A stretch of 64,000 nucleotides of DNA from an uncultured Bacteroidales bacterium (GCA_947644715.1 CANSAP010000006.1:1-64000), one strand, 5' to 3'. Positions 39,101 through 48,937 are shown, counted from the stretch's first letter. Notes: generated by a model not told the origin, from the letters alone. Program-made: numbers and translations.

Positions 39101-42100
39101 GCCTGCTGCGCGGCGCCGAGAAGCTGCTTGTGGCCCGTCTGCGTCTGGAGGTTGAGGGCAACCGCGGCCCGGTTCCCTTCACTGAGTTCAGCTTCGACAC
39201 TGCCGGCTCCACAGCCGGACTGCTTGCCGGACTCTCGCTCACCAGCTCCGAGCAGCTCGAGTCTTATAATGATGTCAACGAGATAGCCTCCGCTGCCACC
39301 GGCGCTCTTTCCTCTCCCGACTTCGCTATCTCCACCCCCGGCACCTACTATCTCTGGCTGCGTGCCGACATTGCAGCCGACGCGCCCGCTGCAGGCTCTC
39401 TGAAGGTGGCTCTCGCTTCCGTAGCCAATGCCGACGGCTCTCTTTGGAACACCCCCGGCGAACAGCTCGAACTGGCTCTCACCCCCGGCATGAACGGCAC
39501 CTATACCATCGGCGCTTCCCCGGAGGCTGACTACGCTACCATCCAGGCTGCCGCCGACGCCCTGAAGCAGGGTGTGGATGGCCCCGTGACTTTCCTCATC
39601 GAGAGTGGCGACTACAAGGAGCTTGTCTCCATTCCCGAAATACCCGGTGCCGGCGAGGCTCACCCCGTGACCTTCCGCAGCGCCTCCGGCAACCGCGCGG
39701 ACGTGACTCTGCACTATGATTCCTACACCGCCTCCTACGGCCAGCCGGAATATGGTGTGCTCACTGTGAAGGGTGCCGACTGGCTTACGCTGGAAGCACT
39801 CACGTTGACCAGCTCCGCCAATGCCTTCCCGATGATTGTGAAGCTCCAGGATGCCTCACGTCACTTCACTATGCGCGACTGCCACGTGTATTCGCCTCAC
39901 CGCTCCGGAACCTCCGACCCCACTCTGGTGGAATGCTACGTAAGCTCCGAGGCTGTGCCTGACCGCAACAATGACTATGCGAGCTTCGAGAACTGTCTGT
40001 TCGAGGGTGGATACATGGGTGTGCAACTGGGTGGCACCTCAATTGTGAACCCTGTGGCGCTCCCTGTTGAGAAGGGTGGTTCAATCACCGACTGCACCTT
40101 CATCGGCCAATACTCAAAGGGTATCTATCTGAGCGCTGAGTCAGGCGCCCGCCTGCTCCGCAACTACTTCGAGAGTCAGCCGAACAGCTATTCCTCCTAC
40201 TATGCCATGGACCTGCTCAACGGCTATGATGACCTGCTCGTGGAGGGCAACATAATCAATCATGCCTATCCGGTAAGCTCCTCATCCGGCATCTATGTGC
40301 GCAATCTCTATGGCAGCGCCGAAAAGGCTCCGGCCATCATCAACAATGAAATCGTAATCAGCAACGCCACCAGCGCCGTGCGCGGCATCACGATTCAATA
40401 TCCGGTGCCCTATCTCCGGTTGGCTCACAACAGTGTGAGCATCTCCGGCACAGCCTCCTCTTCCGCCTGCCTCTACGTCAACGACACTATGAGCGAGGCT
40501 GTCGTGGCCAATAATATCTTCGACAACCGCGCCGCAGGCTACGCCGTGCGTGTGCAGAAGGCCGAATATATGCCGGCAGCTTTCACCACCAATATGATGC
40601 GCTCCTCGGCTGAGGCGCCCCTGAACTATCTTGCCGGCGACATTGCCGACCTCGAAGCCTGGGCAACCGCAGCCTCTGACCCCACTGCGTTCACCGCCGA
40701 TGTGGAATACCTGGCCGAAGACATTCTCGAGCCGATGGATTTCGCTCCGTTGACCAAGGGTACCCCGCTGCCGTATGTAACTGCTGACATCTCCGGCACT
40801 CCGCGCGATGCCGCCGCTCCCACCGTAGGTGCATACGAGGCTTCTGCTCTGTCTGTCACTCCGGCTCCCGCCGAAGGTTACCCGCTGATTGACTGCGTGA
40901 CTCATGAGTCTGCCCGCTTGACATTGGCTGCAAATTGCCATGCCGCAGCCCGCGTGCTTGTGCTTGAAGCTTCCGCCGAAGCTCCCGAGGCTGAAGCGGT
41001 CGAGGCCTCAGAACTGACTCTCAGCCTGCGCAAGAACCGTCCCGCATCTCTCATCCTGCCTGACCTCGCCCCCAACACTGAGTATAAGGCTTGGCTTGTG
41101 ATTACATCCCTGCGTGGCGAAAGTGGCGAGCTCTTTGCAGCGCCCGAGTTTGAGACCACTTATGCGCCGACTACTGTCTCAACCTTCGAGAATGTGCAGA
41201 TGATTGGCGACGACGCTCCCGGCTCTTTCCTCGATGGAACCGCACGTTTTGACGGGTTCCTGGTGGAAGAGGAGGAGAATCTTCCCGTGGCCGGTTCCTC
41301 CCGGGTTGCTGTCATGGAGGACACTGAAGCTACCGTGACTCTGACCAATGCCTCCAACCTGACTCTCGACGGTTTCTGGCTCCGCAACTCTGAGGAGGTT
41401 GAGCTGACGGCTCTCTCTGAGGAGGGTCAGGAATTGACCTCAAAGACTCTGCCCGCAAACGGCTGGCGTTACGTCAACCTGCGCGACATGGGCGAGATGG
41501 CTGCTCTGACCCTCTATACTGAAGGGGCTGCCGCTATTGATGATTTCAGCGGCCAACCCGCACAGCTCTCTGCCCGGGTGCAAGGTGCCGAAACCGGCAT
41601 CGCTCAGGGTGACACCTTCTCTCTGACGGCTATGGCCGAAGGTGGTGTGCAGCCCTTCACTTACAGCTGGACCGACAAGGCCGGCTCTCCGCTCGGCTCC
41701 GAGGCTCTGCTTTCCCGCACGGCTGAGGTGACTGACTTATATACTGTGAAGGTTACTGATGCCTGGGGTGCCGAAGCTACCGCCTCCGCCCGCCTGAATG
41801 TTTCAGGCGACATGGTTATCGCCACTTTCGACGACCTCTATCTTGAGCCTGATTCCAAGTGGCATGGCGACCTCAACGACCCGGACTACACGTCAGGCAC
41901 GTTCCTCTCCGGTTCCTTCGAGTTCAGCAATTACTATATGGCTGACTGGAATTCCTGGAGCTGGTTCGGCTACGCCAACCTCGAGGGTACCAATTACTCA
42001 AGCTACAATGATGACATGGTCTGCGCCGCAGGCAGCGGTCATGATTCAGCCGGCTACGGTGTGGCCTTCATGGGTGATTATTATGGCCCGACGCTGATGT

Positions 42101-42879
42101 CGATGACTAACTCCGACGCACCTCAGACTATCCCCGGCCTGTGGCTCAACAACACTGAGTGGGTACGCCTCTCTGTGCTGGAAGGTGACGGCATGAGCGA
42201 CAAGTTTGAGCAGGGTGACTACTGCGCCGTGCGCATCAGCGGCGAGAAGGAGGATGGCTCTTACACTGACCCGCTGGAGATTCGCCTGGCTGACTATACT
42301 TCTGAAGATGAAGGTGACTGGTATGTGCTCGACACCTGGCAGTGGTTCCCGCTTGAATCCCTGGGTGCCGTGAAGAAACTCCGCTGGGAGTTCACCTCCA
42401 CTAAGCGCAATGCCTACGGTGTGACCACCCCCTCCTATGTCTGCATCGATGACTTGGGTGACACCTGCTCCGTAGAGGAACTGGCCGCACTCAGCATCTG
42501 CGAGGATGACCGCTCCATCGACCTGACCGAATACTTCGACTTCGACCCCGAGGAGGGCAACATCTCCTATGAACTTCTCTCGGGCGATGCAACCATAGTT
42601 GAGGGTAAGGCCGTTGTGACTGCTCCCGCTTTGGAATCCACCACTCTGGTAGTGCGCGCCGCGCAGCGTGGCCGTCAGCAATGGATTTCTCTGCCTGTGG
42701 ATGTCACTGTCTCCTCCGTTGACCGTGTGAATGCTTCCGACATAATCGGTTACAGCATCTACAACACTCAGGGCATCCTGCTCCACACCGGAAGCGAAAT
42801 GCCCCGCCTTGACTCCGGCATCTACATCGTGGTGCGCCACACAGCCTCCGGCTCCGTGAGCACCGTAGAACGCCGATAA
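36124..42879 (+). CDS. Giant secreted multi-domain protein: CUB-like repeats, BNR-associated-like modules, parallel beta-helix, DUF4465-like domain, C-terminal sorting-like domain
   Basis: Four modules of type LLFYDDGGATGKYTTTHKGKVTFRP...DYFYVYDGA; beta-helix region from GASPEADYATIQAAADALKQG; IATFDDLYLEPDSKWHGDLNDPDYTSGTFLSGSFEFSNYY...GLWLNNTEWVRLSVLEGDG...; C-terminus YSIYNTQGILLHTGSEMPRLDSGIYIVVRH. Confidence 0.88.
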   Translation: MSTKLLKLTALLALFLWFPARADIPTYDMPKRDMKDAVQTVEEQLLFYDHGGATGNIQSLYYQTLCVFKSANEGDALSITFNSVDLNGPVLYIYDGEISAYNKVTEGYIGTVTGTETASFEAASGTLSVLYYSTGYANSGAGWEALLESVPSKDMEWVSAAANTAFSTNIYPGATTVPLMCVDMLTDGGGNPLNLNNITFALEGDGMAAFKNLRCMVNRDQNSPAGGDIFGEAFDAAAPTMTFSGAHALKSKHNYIWLVADIDVAASAGTSVSPVCSSLKVADAERLSTPLTGSAAEIKNMLFMPTGPATYKIGDTPLLFYDDGGPEGNITLNFEGEVTFEPEHDGKKVRVVFESLDLFNTSTIGKNDVLKIYNGRAADNTALLASLLNDPLTIHSTAVDGSLTVTFQSLTGVNPKSGWVARVEEFTPQPMTVTALTATGLSGINTAAGSAAKALSFEATTVGTEPAATLNAVTLSLAGSTAPIASVSLTDLNGNLLGEADVTSESVTLTLSAPVALGERDNIFNVNITPATSALSGQTIAAALQNVQLSSGSMTPSASTPAAVEINNVCQLTRDYHEHTIFGEWTLTHEPHSNSYLGYDGTAGERKVTLHPGTEGMFIELEFNSFYVNWPTWGNAPSFKVYSGSEATGEPIWTMTQANAKTGPETPLRSSSVDGAMTIVFNPNGNNGAMGQGFNAAVREYIPAPMQLSQVEVSQASTDPVQSGDTNVAVLRIATTTTGDLNPLPFESLSIDLKDAKGSVKSAKLYSTGRSDQFTTGNLIATADVQAEASSVTLTPTATTRLAEKTCYYWLAFDMNEQIEPGHDIDAAVTEMKVNGAAVSGIITPDPEGARPSVAVYLFDGDDRVVDVKGTLLFYDDGGATGKYTTTHKGKVTFRPAEGEIIRFAFKQFYTNISDYFYVYDGAAASGALRAKLSSSKTDLADIFSTSEDGCLSVDFNPTKNNINDGWYIEVSSVRPEPLHIATAELTAVEDARLLRGAEKLLVARLRLEVEGNRGPVPFTEFSFDTAGSTAGLLAGLSLTSSEQLESYNDVNEIASAATGALSSPDFAISTPGTYYLWLRADIAADAPAAGSLKVALASVANADGSLWNTPGEQLELALTPGMNGTYTIGASPEADYATIQAAADALKQGVDGPVTFLIESGDYKELVSIPEIPGAGEAHPVTFRSASGNRADVTLHYDSYTASYGQPEYGVLTVKGADWLTLEALTLTSSANAFPMIVKLQDASRHFTMRDCHVYSPHRSGTSDPTLVECYVSSEAVPDRNNDYASFENCLFEGGYMGVQLGGTSIVNPVALPVEKGGSITDCTFIGQYSKGIYLSAESGARLLRNYFESQPNSYSSYYAMDLLNGYDDLLVEGNIINHAYPVSSSSGIYVRNLYGSAEKAPAIINNEIVISNATSAVRGITIQYPVPYLRLAHNSVSISGTASSSACLYVNDTMSEAVVANNIFDNRAAGYAVRVQKAEYMPAAFTTNMMRSSAEAPLNYLAGDIADLEAWATAASDPTAFTADVEYLAEDILEPMDFAPLTKGTPLPYVTADISGTPRDAAAPTVGAYEASALSVTPAPAEGYPLIDCVTHESARLTLAANCHAAARVLVLEASAEAPEAEAVEASELTLSLRKNRPASLILPDLAPNTEYKAWLVITSLRGESGELFAAPEFETTYAPTTVSTFENVQMIGDDAPGSFLDGTARFDGFLVEEEENLPVAGSSRVAVMEDTEATVTLTNASNLTLDGFWLRNSEEVELTALSEEGQELTSKTLPANGWRYVNLRDMGEMAALTLYTEGAAAIDDFSGQPAQLSARVQGAETGIAQGDTFSLTAMAEGGVQPFTYSWTDKAGSPLGSEALLSRTAEVTDLYTVKVTDAWGAEATASARLNVSGDMVIATFDDLYLEPDSKWHGDLNDPDYTSGTFLSGSFEFSNYYMADWNSWSWFGYANLEGTNYSSYNDDMVCAAGSGHDSAGYGVAFMGDYYGPTLMSMTNSDAPQTIPGLWLNNTEWVRLSVLEGDGMSDKFEQGDYCAVRISGEKEDGSYTDPLEIRLADYTSEDEGDWYVLDTWQWFPLESLGAVKKLRWEFTSTKRNAYGVTTPSYVCIDDLGDTCSVEELAALSICEDDRSIDLTEYFDFDPEEGNISYELLSGDATIVEGKAVVTAPALESTTLVVRAAQRGRQQWISLPVDVTVSSVDRVNASDIIGYSIYNTQGILLHTGSEMPRLDSGIYIVVRHTASGSVSTVERR

Positions 42880-42984
42880 ATCGGGAAAAGCAAACAGTTT
42901 TTCTTTGCTAATAATTATATAGGTTTGGTAAGACCCGCGCCGGGAAGTGATTTCCGGGCGCGGGTCGCTTTATGTACTGGCAGT

Positions 42985-43068
42985 TATTATTTCTTGGGGG
43001 TCAGGTATTATTTCTTGGGGGTCAGGTATTATTTCTTGGGGGTCAGGTATTATTTCTTGGGGGTCAGG
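42985..43068. repeat. Four perfect tandem copies of a 21-bp unit at the 3' end of the Sel1-repeat gene
   Basis: tattatttcttgggggtcagg x4; the last copy encodes the gene's terminal LTPKK-stop. Confidence 0.97.
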
Positions 43069-44027
43069 CGCACGATTGCTTCATGGGCATTCGTTATGCC
43101 TGCTTCTACGGCCTGCGCAAGCCAATCGGCCGCTGTGCGTTGCTGCTCATCCTGCGTGGTTTCATCGGCAAATGCGTCAGGGAACTGCTGGAGGGTCTCT
43201 CCGACTATGTAGGCAGCCGAGGGGTCACCCTGTAATGCCGCGTGCCAGAAGAGGTGCATCGCATGGTCGTAGTCGTAAGGCACACCCCAACCCTGCGCGT
43301 AGCTCTGCGCAAGAAGCGCAAGTGCATATGGGTCATCAGCCTTGGCCGCCTGCATGAAAAGTGGCGATGAAATCGGGAAAATACGGTCGTTGAAGTATTC
43401 CAATCCCACCTCTCTCGCCTCCTCAGCCGAAAGCTGCTCCGCCTCGGGAGCGACCAGCAGCCACAGCCTCTCGGCAGCCGGACGAAAACCTTTGGCGGCA
43501 GCTCCGCGCAGCAAAGAGGCTGCAAGCACAGAGTCTTTTGGCACTTCGGGGTTATCCAAAAGCAATTCACCAAGCGAGGTCATAGCAGCCGGCACCCCGG
43601 CCTCTGCGCCACGCTCATACCAATAGAGAGCCTTCTTCATGTCGCGCTTAACTCCGCCGGAGCCGGTGGAGAGCAGCCACCCGAGATTATTGAATGCCTT
43701 GGGGTCCGGCTCCGGGGCGGTGGCGGCACGCTGAATCCACATCAGCATTGTGTCGGGAGCGAGGTCGAAATATCTGTAACCTAACAGGTTGCAAGCCGGA
43801 GCATAACCTTTTTCCGCCGACGCACGCAGCAGGGAGTCTGCCCGCACTGAGTCAGGAACAACCCCGCCGCGTCCCGTCTCCAGAAGATAGGACAACCGAT
43901 ACATGGCCACACTGTCACCCTCGCGCACCTGCTCTTCAAGCTGCTGCACCTGCGGGGCTGCTTCCATTCCTGCTATGCCGGCCAACGCTGCGGGCAGCAG
44001 AGCCATTCCAAATAATATTCGCTTCAT
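43050..44027 (-). CDS. Sel1-like/TPR repeat protein with signal peptide
   Basis: AMYRLSYLLETGRGG, NLLGYRYF, FNNLGWLLSTGSGGVKRDMKKALYWYERGAEAGVPAAMTSLGELLL, ALLAQSYAQGWGVPYDYDHAMHLFWHAALQG. Confidence 0.9.
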   Translation of the reverse strand: MKRILFGMALLPAALAGIAGMEAAPQVQQLEEQVREGDSVAMYRLSYLLETGRGGVVPDSVRADSLLRASAEKGYAPACNLLGYRYFDLAPDTMLMWIQRAATAPEPDPKAFNNLGWLLSTGSGGVKRDMKKALYWYERGAEAGVPAAMTSLGELLLDNPEVPKDSVLAASLLRGAAAKGFRPAAERLWLLVAPEAEQLSAEEAREVGLEYFNDRIFPISSPLFMQAAKADDPYALALLAQSYAQGWGVPYDYDHAMHLFWHAALQGDPSAAYIVGETLQQFPDAFADETTQDEQQRTAADWLAQAVEAGITNAHEAIVRLTPKK

Positions 44028-44058
44028 AAAGATTTAACGCATAAGGGGTTAGTTCGGT

Positions 44059-44874
44059 TTACCGACGGGGCAGCAACCGAGCCATGACGTAGAAGAGCGT
44101 CAGCGTGAGCACAATAGTGGCCGAGGCAGGAACACCGATGAAATAGGAGATGAACAGACCGGCCACTCCTCCAACCACTGCCACGCCCATCGACACAAAA
44201 ACAGTGCTGCTGAACCGCCTGCACCATACTTCCGCCACAAGCTGCGGCAGCGTCAACAGACTCATCAGCAGCATGATACCCACGAGTCTGATGGTCAACA
44301 CAATAGCCACAGCCACAAAGACTGTCATCAGATAGTTAACGACCTTTACCGGCAGGCGGTTGACCCTGGCGAAATCCGGGTCAAATGCCACGGCAACTAT
44401 CGTGCGGTAACCGAAGAGGAAGAATAGCGCCAGCAATAACGTGAACCCGGCAAAGAGCCATAGATCAGTCTGCGTTACGGTCAGCACATTGCCGAACAGG
44501 AAGGAGTTCAACTCAGGCACATAGCCTGACGTGAGGAAAATAAACAGTATGCCGAGCGCCATGCCGACGGCCCAAACCACAGCTATCGCTGAGTCAGAGC
44601 GCACACGATGGCGCGTGGTCAGCCATTCAACCCCCACGCTCCCGGCCACGGCAGCCACAGCGGCCATGGCTATCGGACTGACTCCGAGCCAGTAGCCAAG
44701 ACCAAGGCCACCGAAGCAGGCATGAGTAATACCGCCGGAGATAAACACGAGTCTGCGGCTGATGATGTACGTTCCGATAATAGCCACCCCCACTGAGATT
44801 ATGATGACTCCCAGCAGCGCGCGTTGAAAAAAAGGATAAGCAAGTATGTCCATATAATTCAGTTGCTCAACCAC
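44059..44874 (-). CDS. Metal ABC transporter permease (ABC-3 / ZnuB-like)
   Basis: ALLGVIIISVGVAIIGTYIISRRLVFISGGITHACFGGLGLGYWLG; LVGIMLLMSLLTLPQLVAE. Confidence 0.92.
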   Translation of the reverse strand: MVEQLNYMDILAYPFFQRALLGVIIISVGVAIIGTYIISRRLVFISGGITHACFGGLGLGYWLGVSPIAMAAVAAVAGSVGVEWLTTRHRVRSDSAIAVVWAVGMALGILFIFLTSGYVPELNSFLFGNVLTVTQTDLWLFAGFTLLLALFFLFGYRTIVAVAFDPDFARVNRLPVKVVNYLMTVFVAVAIVLTIRLVGIMLLMSLLTLPQLVAEVWCRRFSSTVFVSMGVAVVGGVAGLFISYFIGVPASATIVLTLTLFYVMARLLPRR

Positions 44875-44909
44875 CGAATTTTATCGATGAAACCGAGCTT
44901 TTTCATCAT

Positions 44910-46166
44910 TTATCGAGTTATTACTACCCCGGCCGCGGCCATCTCTTCCCAAAAGCCCGGGAAGGATTTGTCCACCACATCCGGCGAGCCGGACATAACT
45001 ATCGGCACCCGGGGAGACAGCGACGCGAAAGCCATGGCCATGCGATGGTCGCCATGCGGATTTAGCGCTTCAGCCGGTGCGCTCAACTGAGACGTTCCAT
45101 CCCAATGAAGCGCCGAGTCACCAACACTGAGTTTTACACCCATTTTGCCGAATTCATCGCATAAAACCTGAAGTCGATCGGACTCTTTGACCCGCAGATG
45201 CGCGATGCCGCTGATATCAAACGGGATGCCAAGCGCCACGCAACTGCTCACCACTGCCGGAACGAGGTCGGGCGTGGCGCGCATGTCCCGGCAAAAGAAT
45301 TCCGCTTGATTTCCCCCCGGCAACAGAAGCACACCTTTGCCTCTACGCACTGTGTTCACCCCCAGCAGCCTGTAAATCTCCTCGCAGGCTGCATCCCCCT
45401 GAAGAGAGAGGGCGGATGATGTCAGGGAATCAACGGCTACACCCTCGCCGCTCGCCGCCGCCAGGGCATAGAAATAGGAGGCTGCGCTCCAGTCGCTCTC
45501 CTGCATATAAGTCTCCGGGAAGCAATAGCTCCCCTCATTAATTGAGAGTTCCATCACCTCGGAGCCGGCTTTCAGCTTCCCTTCCCGAATACTTCCGGGC
45601 ACGCCATAGAAAGCCATAAGCTTCATGGTCATCTCGATATATGAAAGCGAGACCGGCTCCCCTTGCAACTGAAGCACCAAGCCCCCCTTGACCATCGGGC
45701 CAATCAGCAGCAGCGCCGTAATGAATTGGGAGCTGACGGAAGCATCAATCTTTATCGGGCCGGGATAAACCGGGCGGGAGCCATGCACAGTGAGAGACTC
45801 CGGAGTCTGCTCAAGATCCGCGCCCAGCAGGCTTAACGCCTCCAGCAGCGGCTTCATGGGCCGGCTCATCACCCGCCCCTCGCCACGCAGGGTTACGGTC
45901 ACACCGGGGCGGGAGGCATAGATGGCTGCAAGCAGCCGCAGAGCCGTGCCGGACTCCCCGACAAACGCCTCTCCGCGCGCCGCGCCCGATTGCAGACACT
46001 CCATCAGCACCTGCTCGTCGCGACACAGCATCCCGCCATTCCTGCGCAGCACGCCTCCCGACAAATAGTCCAGACACATCACCCGCGCCGAGATGCTTTT
46101 CGAATGCGGGAGACTGACTGTCGGCATTCCCGACGCAGGCCGTCGGTATGTAATTGCATAATCCAT
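44910..46166 (-). CDS. aroA: 3-phosphoshikimate 1-carboxyvinyltransferase (EPSP synthase)
   Basis: LPHSKSISARVMCLDYLSGG, GESGTALRLLAAIYASRPG, IKIDASVSSQFITALLLIGP, ALNPHGDHRMAMAFA. Confidence 0.96.
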   Translation of the reverse strand: MDYAITYRRPASGMPTVSLPHSKSISARVMCLDYLSGGVLRRNGGMLCRDEQVLMECLQSGAARGEAFVGESGTALRLLAAIYASRPGVTVTLRGEGRVMSRPMKPLLEALSLLGADLEQTPESLTVHGSRPVYPGPIKIDASVSSQFITALLLIGPMVKGGLVLQLQGEPVSLSYIEMTMKLMAFYGVPGSIREGKLKAGSEVMELSINEGSYCFPETYMQESDWSAASYFYALAAASGEGVAVDSLTSSALSLQGDAACEEIYRLLGVNTVRRGKGVLLLPGGNQAEFFCRDMRATPDLVPAVVSSCVALGIPFDISGIAHLRVKESDRLQVLCDEFGKMGVKLSVGDSALHWDGTSQLSAPAEALNPHGDHRMAMAFASLSPRVPIVMSGSPDVVDKSFPGFWEEMAAAGVVITR

Positions 46167-46288
46167 AACTCCGCAAAATTACTGAATCCCCGCCGTTCCG
46201 CCAAACCGATTTTGATATTTCGCTGAAATTGACTACCTTTGCCGATTAATAAGATATATAATAAGAGACAGATAAAGACTACTTGTAT

Positions 46289-47851
46289 ATGGCAATCGAA
46301 GAACTCAGCGAACAGGAGATAGTGCGTCGCAATTCACTTGCCGCCCTGCGTGAGCGCGGCATCGAACCCTATCCCGCCGCCCTCTACCCCGTGGACGCAT
46401 GGTCTGCGGAAATCAAAGAATCATTCAACGATGAGCAGGAGCCTCCCCGCTCCGTGACCGTGGCCGGCCGAATCATGAGCCGCCGCATCATGGGCAAAGC
46501 TGCCTTCATGGAGCTGCAGGACAAAGAGGGGCGCATCCAGATTTACGTCAGCCGCGACGACCTCTGTCCCGGCGAAGACAAAGACCTGTATAACGTAGTC
46601 TTCAAGAAACTTCTCGACATAGGCGACATCATCGGCATCCGCGGCTTCGTCTTCCGCACCAAAACCGGCGAAATATCCATACACGCTCAGGAACTCACCC
46701 TGCTCTCAAAGAGCCTCCGCCCCCTGCCCATCGTAAAGATGAAGGATGGCAAGGCCTATGATGCCTTCACCGACCCGGAGCTGCGCTACCGCCGCCGCTA
46801 CGTTGACCTCATTGTCAACGCCGGCGTCAAGGAAATCTTCCTCAAGAAGACCCGCATGTTCCAGTCAATGCGCAACTTCTTCAACGCCCGCGGATGGGTG
46901 GAGGTGGAGACCCCCGTACTCCAGGGTATTCCCGGCGGTGCTGCCGCACGCCCCTTCATAACTCACCACAACGCGCTCGACGTTGACCTCTATCTGCGCA
47001 TCGCCAACGAGCTTTACCTCAAGCGCCTCATCGTGGGTGGCATGGATGGTGTCTATGAATTCTCCCGCAACTTCCGCAACGAAGGCATGGACCGCACCCA
47101 CAACCCCGAGTTCACCTGCATGGAAATCTACGTAGCCTTCAAGGACTACAACTGGATGATGGACATGACCGAGCAGATGCTCCAGCAGATTGCTCTCGAT
47201 GTGAACGGCACGACCGAAGTGCAGTATGGCGAGCACACCATCTCCTTCAAAGCCCCCTTCCCCCGCGTGACCATGCGTCAGGCTATCCTCGACCATACCG
47301 GCTACGACATCGAGGGCAAGAGCGAAGATGAACTGCGCGCCGCAGCCAAGGGGATGGGCATCGAAATCGATCCCGGCATGGGCAAAGGCAAAATCATCGA
47401 TGAAATCTTCGGCGAGAAGTGCGAAGGCACCTACATCCAGCCTACTTTCATCACCGACTATCCCATCGAGATGTCACCCCTGACCAAGCGCCACCGCAAC
47501 AACCCCGAGCTCACCGAACGCTTCGAGCTGATGGTGGGTGGCAAGGAGCTGGCCAACGCTTACTCTGAGCTGAATGACCCCATCGACCAATACGAGCGTT
47601 TCGTGGACCAGATGCACCTGGCTGACAAGGGTGACGACGAGGCTATGATTATCGACCACGACTTCATCCGCGCCCTCGAATACGGTATGCCCCCCACCTC
47701 CGGCATGGGTATCGGCATGGATCGCCTTGCAATGCTCCTGACCGGGCAGACCACCATTCAGGAAGTGCTGCTCTTCCCGCAGATGCGTCCGCAGGTAAAG
47801 GCGAAAAAAGCCGATGAAACCGAAGAAAACACTGAAGCAACCGCCGAATAA
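46289..47851 (+). CDS. lysS: Lysine--tRNA ligase (class II)
   Basis: [99 protein letters not shown]. Confidence 0.98.
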   Translation: MAIEELSEQEIVRRNSLAALRERGIEPYPAALYPVDAWSAEIKESFNDEQEPPRSVTVAGRIMSRRIMGKAAFMELQDKEGRIQIYVSRDDLCPGEDKDLYNVVFKKLLDIGDIIGIRGFVFRTKTGEISIHAQELTLLSKSLRPLPIVKMKDGKAYDAFTDPELRYRRRYVDLIVNAGVKEIFLKKTRMFQSMRNFFNARGWVEVETPVLQGIPGGAAARPFITHHNALDVDLYLRIANELYLKRLIVGGMDGVYEFSRNFRNEGMDRTHNPEFTCMEIYVAFKDYNWMMDMTEQMLQQIALDVNGTTEVQYGEHTISFKAPFPRVTMRQAILDHTGYDIEGKSEDELRAAAKGMGIEIDPGMGKGKIIDEIFGEKCEGTYIQPTFITDYPIEMSPLTKRHRNNPELTERFELMVGGKELANAYSELNDPIDQYERFVDQMHLADKGDDEAMIIDHDFIRALEYGMPPTSGMGIGMDRLAMLLTGQTTIQEVLLFPQMRPQVKAKKADETEENTEATAE

Positions 47852-47866
47852 ACACCTTCCCTCAAC

Positions 47867-48874
47867 ATGGCTTCTTCCATAGGCAAAATGGGCAACATAG
47901 CCGTAATCGGCTCCGGCTCCTGGGCCACCGCATTGGCCAAGCTCCTGCTCGGCAACGTCGACCACATCATGTGGTATCAGCGCCGTCCGGAGCGCATCGA
48001 GGAGTTCGTGCGCCTGGGTCATAACCCCGGCTATCTGACCGATGTGGCCTTCAACACCTCGCGCATTCACTTCTCCTCTGACATCAACCGTGTCTGCGAC
48101 TGGGCCGACACCCTCGTGCTTGCCATCCCCTCACCCTACGTGAAGGGTGCTCTGGATCAAATCAGCGTCCCGCTGCGCGGCAAGACGATAGCCTCTGCCG
48201 TGAAAGGCATCGTGCCGGAGGAGAACCGCCTCGTGACCCAATACCTCGTGGAGCACTTCGGATGCCGCGACACCGACATGGTGGTCATCGGCGGCCCTTG
48301 CCATGCAGAGGAGGTGGCTCTCGAACGCCTCAGCTATCTGACCATCGGCAGCCACGACCGCACCCGCTGCGCCGACTTCGCCCGCTGCCTGGCCGGCAAA
48401 AACCTGCGCACAATCCTCTCCGACGACGTCGACGGCATCGAATATGCCGCCGTGCTGAAGAACGTCTACGCCATAGCCTCCGGCATAATCCATGGCATGA
48501 ACACCGGCGACAACTTCTGCGCCATGCTCATCAGCAACGCCGTGCGCGAGATGCGTCGATTCATCAACACTGCCTCACCCATGGAGCGCGACATAGCCCG
48601 CTCAGCATATTTGGGCGACCTGCTCGTCACAGCCTACTCCCGCTTCTCCCGCAACCACAACTTCGGGTCGATGATTGGGCGCGGCTATTCCGTGAAAGCA
48701 GCCATGATGGAGATGGCAATGGTGGCCGAAGGCTACTACGGCACCAAATGCATGCATGACATCAACGAGAAGATGGGAGTCGAAATGCCTATCCTCTCCT
48801 GCGTCTACCGCATCCTCTACGACCTCGTGCCGGCACGCCTGGCTATTCAGGCACTGACCGACACCTTCGTCTGA
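47867..48874 (+). CDS. gpsA: NAD(P)H-dependent glycerol-3-phosphate dehydrogenase
   Basis: IAVIGSGSWATALAKLL, VVIGGPCHAEEVALERLSYLTIGS, AAVLKNVYAIASGIIHGMNTGDNFCAMLISNAVREM. Confidence 0.96.
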   Translation: MASSIGKMGNIAVIGSGSWATALAKLLLGNVDHIMWYQRRPERIEEFVRLGHNPGYLTDVAFNTSRIHFSSDINRVCDWADTLVLAIPSPYVKGALDQISVPLRGKTIASAVKGIVPEENRLVTQYLVEHFGCRDTDMVVIGGPCHAEEVALERLSYLTIGSHDRTRCADFARCLAGKNLRTILSDDVDGIEYAAVLKNVYAIASGIIHGMNTGDNFCAMLISNAVREMRRFINTASPMERDIARSAYLGDLLVTAYSRFSRNHNFGSMIGRGYSVKAAMMEMAMVAEGYYGTKCMHDINEKMGVEMPILSCVYRILYDLVPARLAIQALTDTFV

Positions 48875-48937
48875 AACATTTACGCACTCCGGGGCGTTAC
48901 ATCCAAAACAGACACAAGTTTCCAATATAACCCGAAT

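Noticed and set aside
42985-43068. CRISPR array
   Set aside because: Units are contiguous with no spacers and no cas genes are present.
42925-43357. Plus-strand ORFs with YYFLGVR or SWGSGII repeats
   Set aside because: Created by the 21-bp tandem repeat and antisense to the Sel1-repeat gene.
44059-44874. Complete zinc/manganese ABC transporter locus
   Set aside because: Only the permease is present in the window; no ATPase or binding protein seen next to it.
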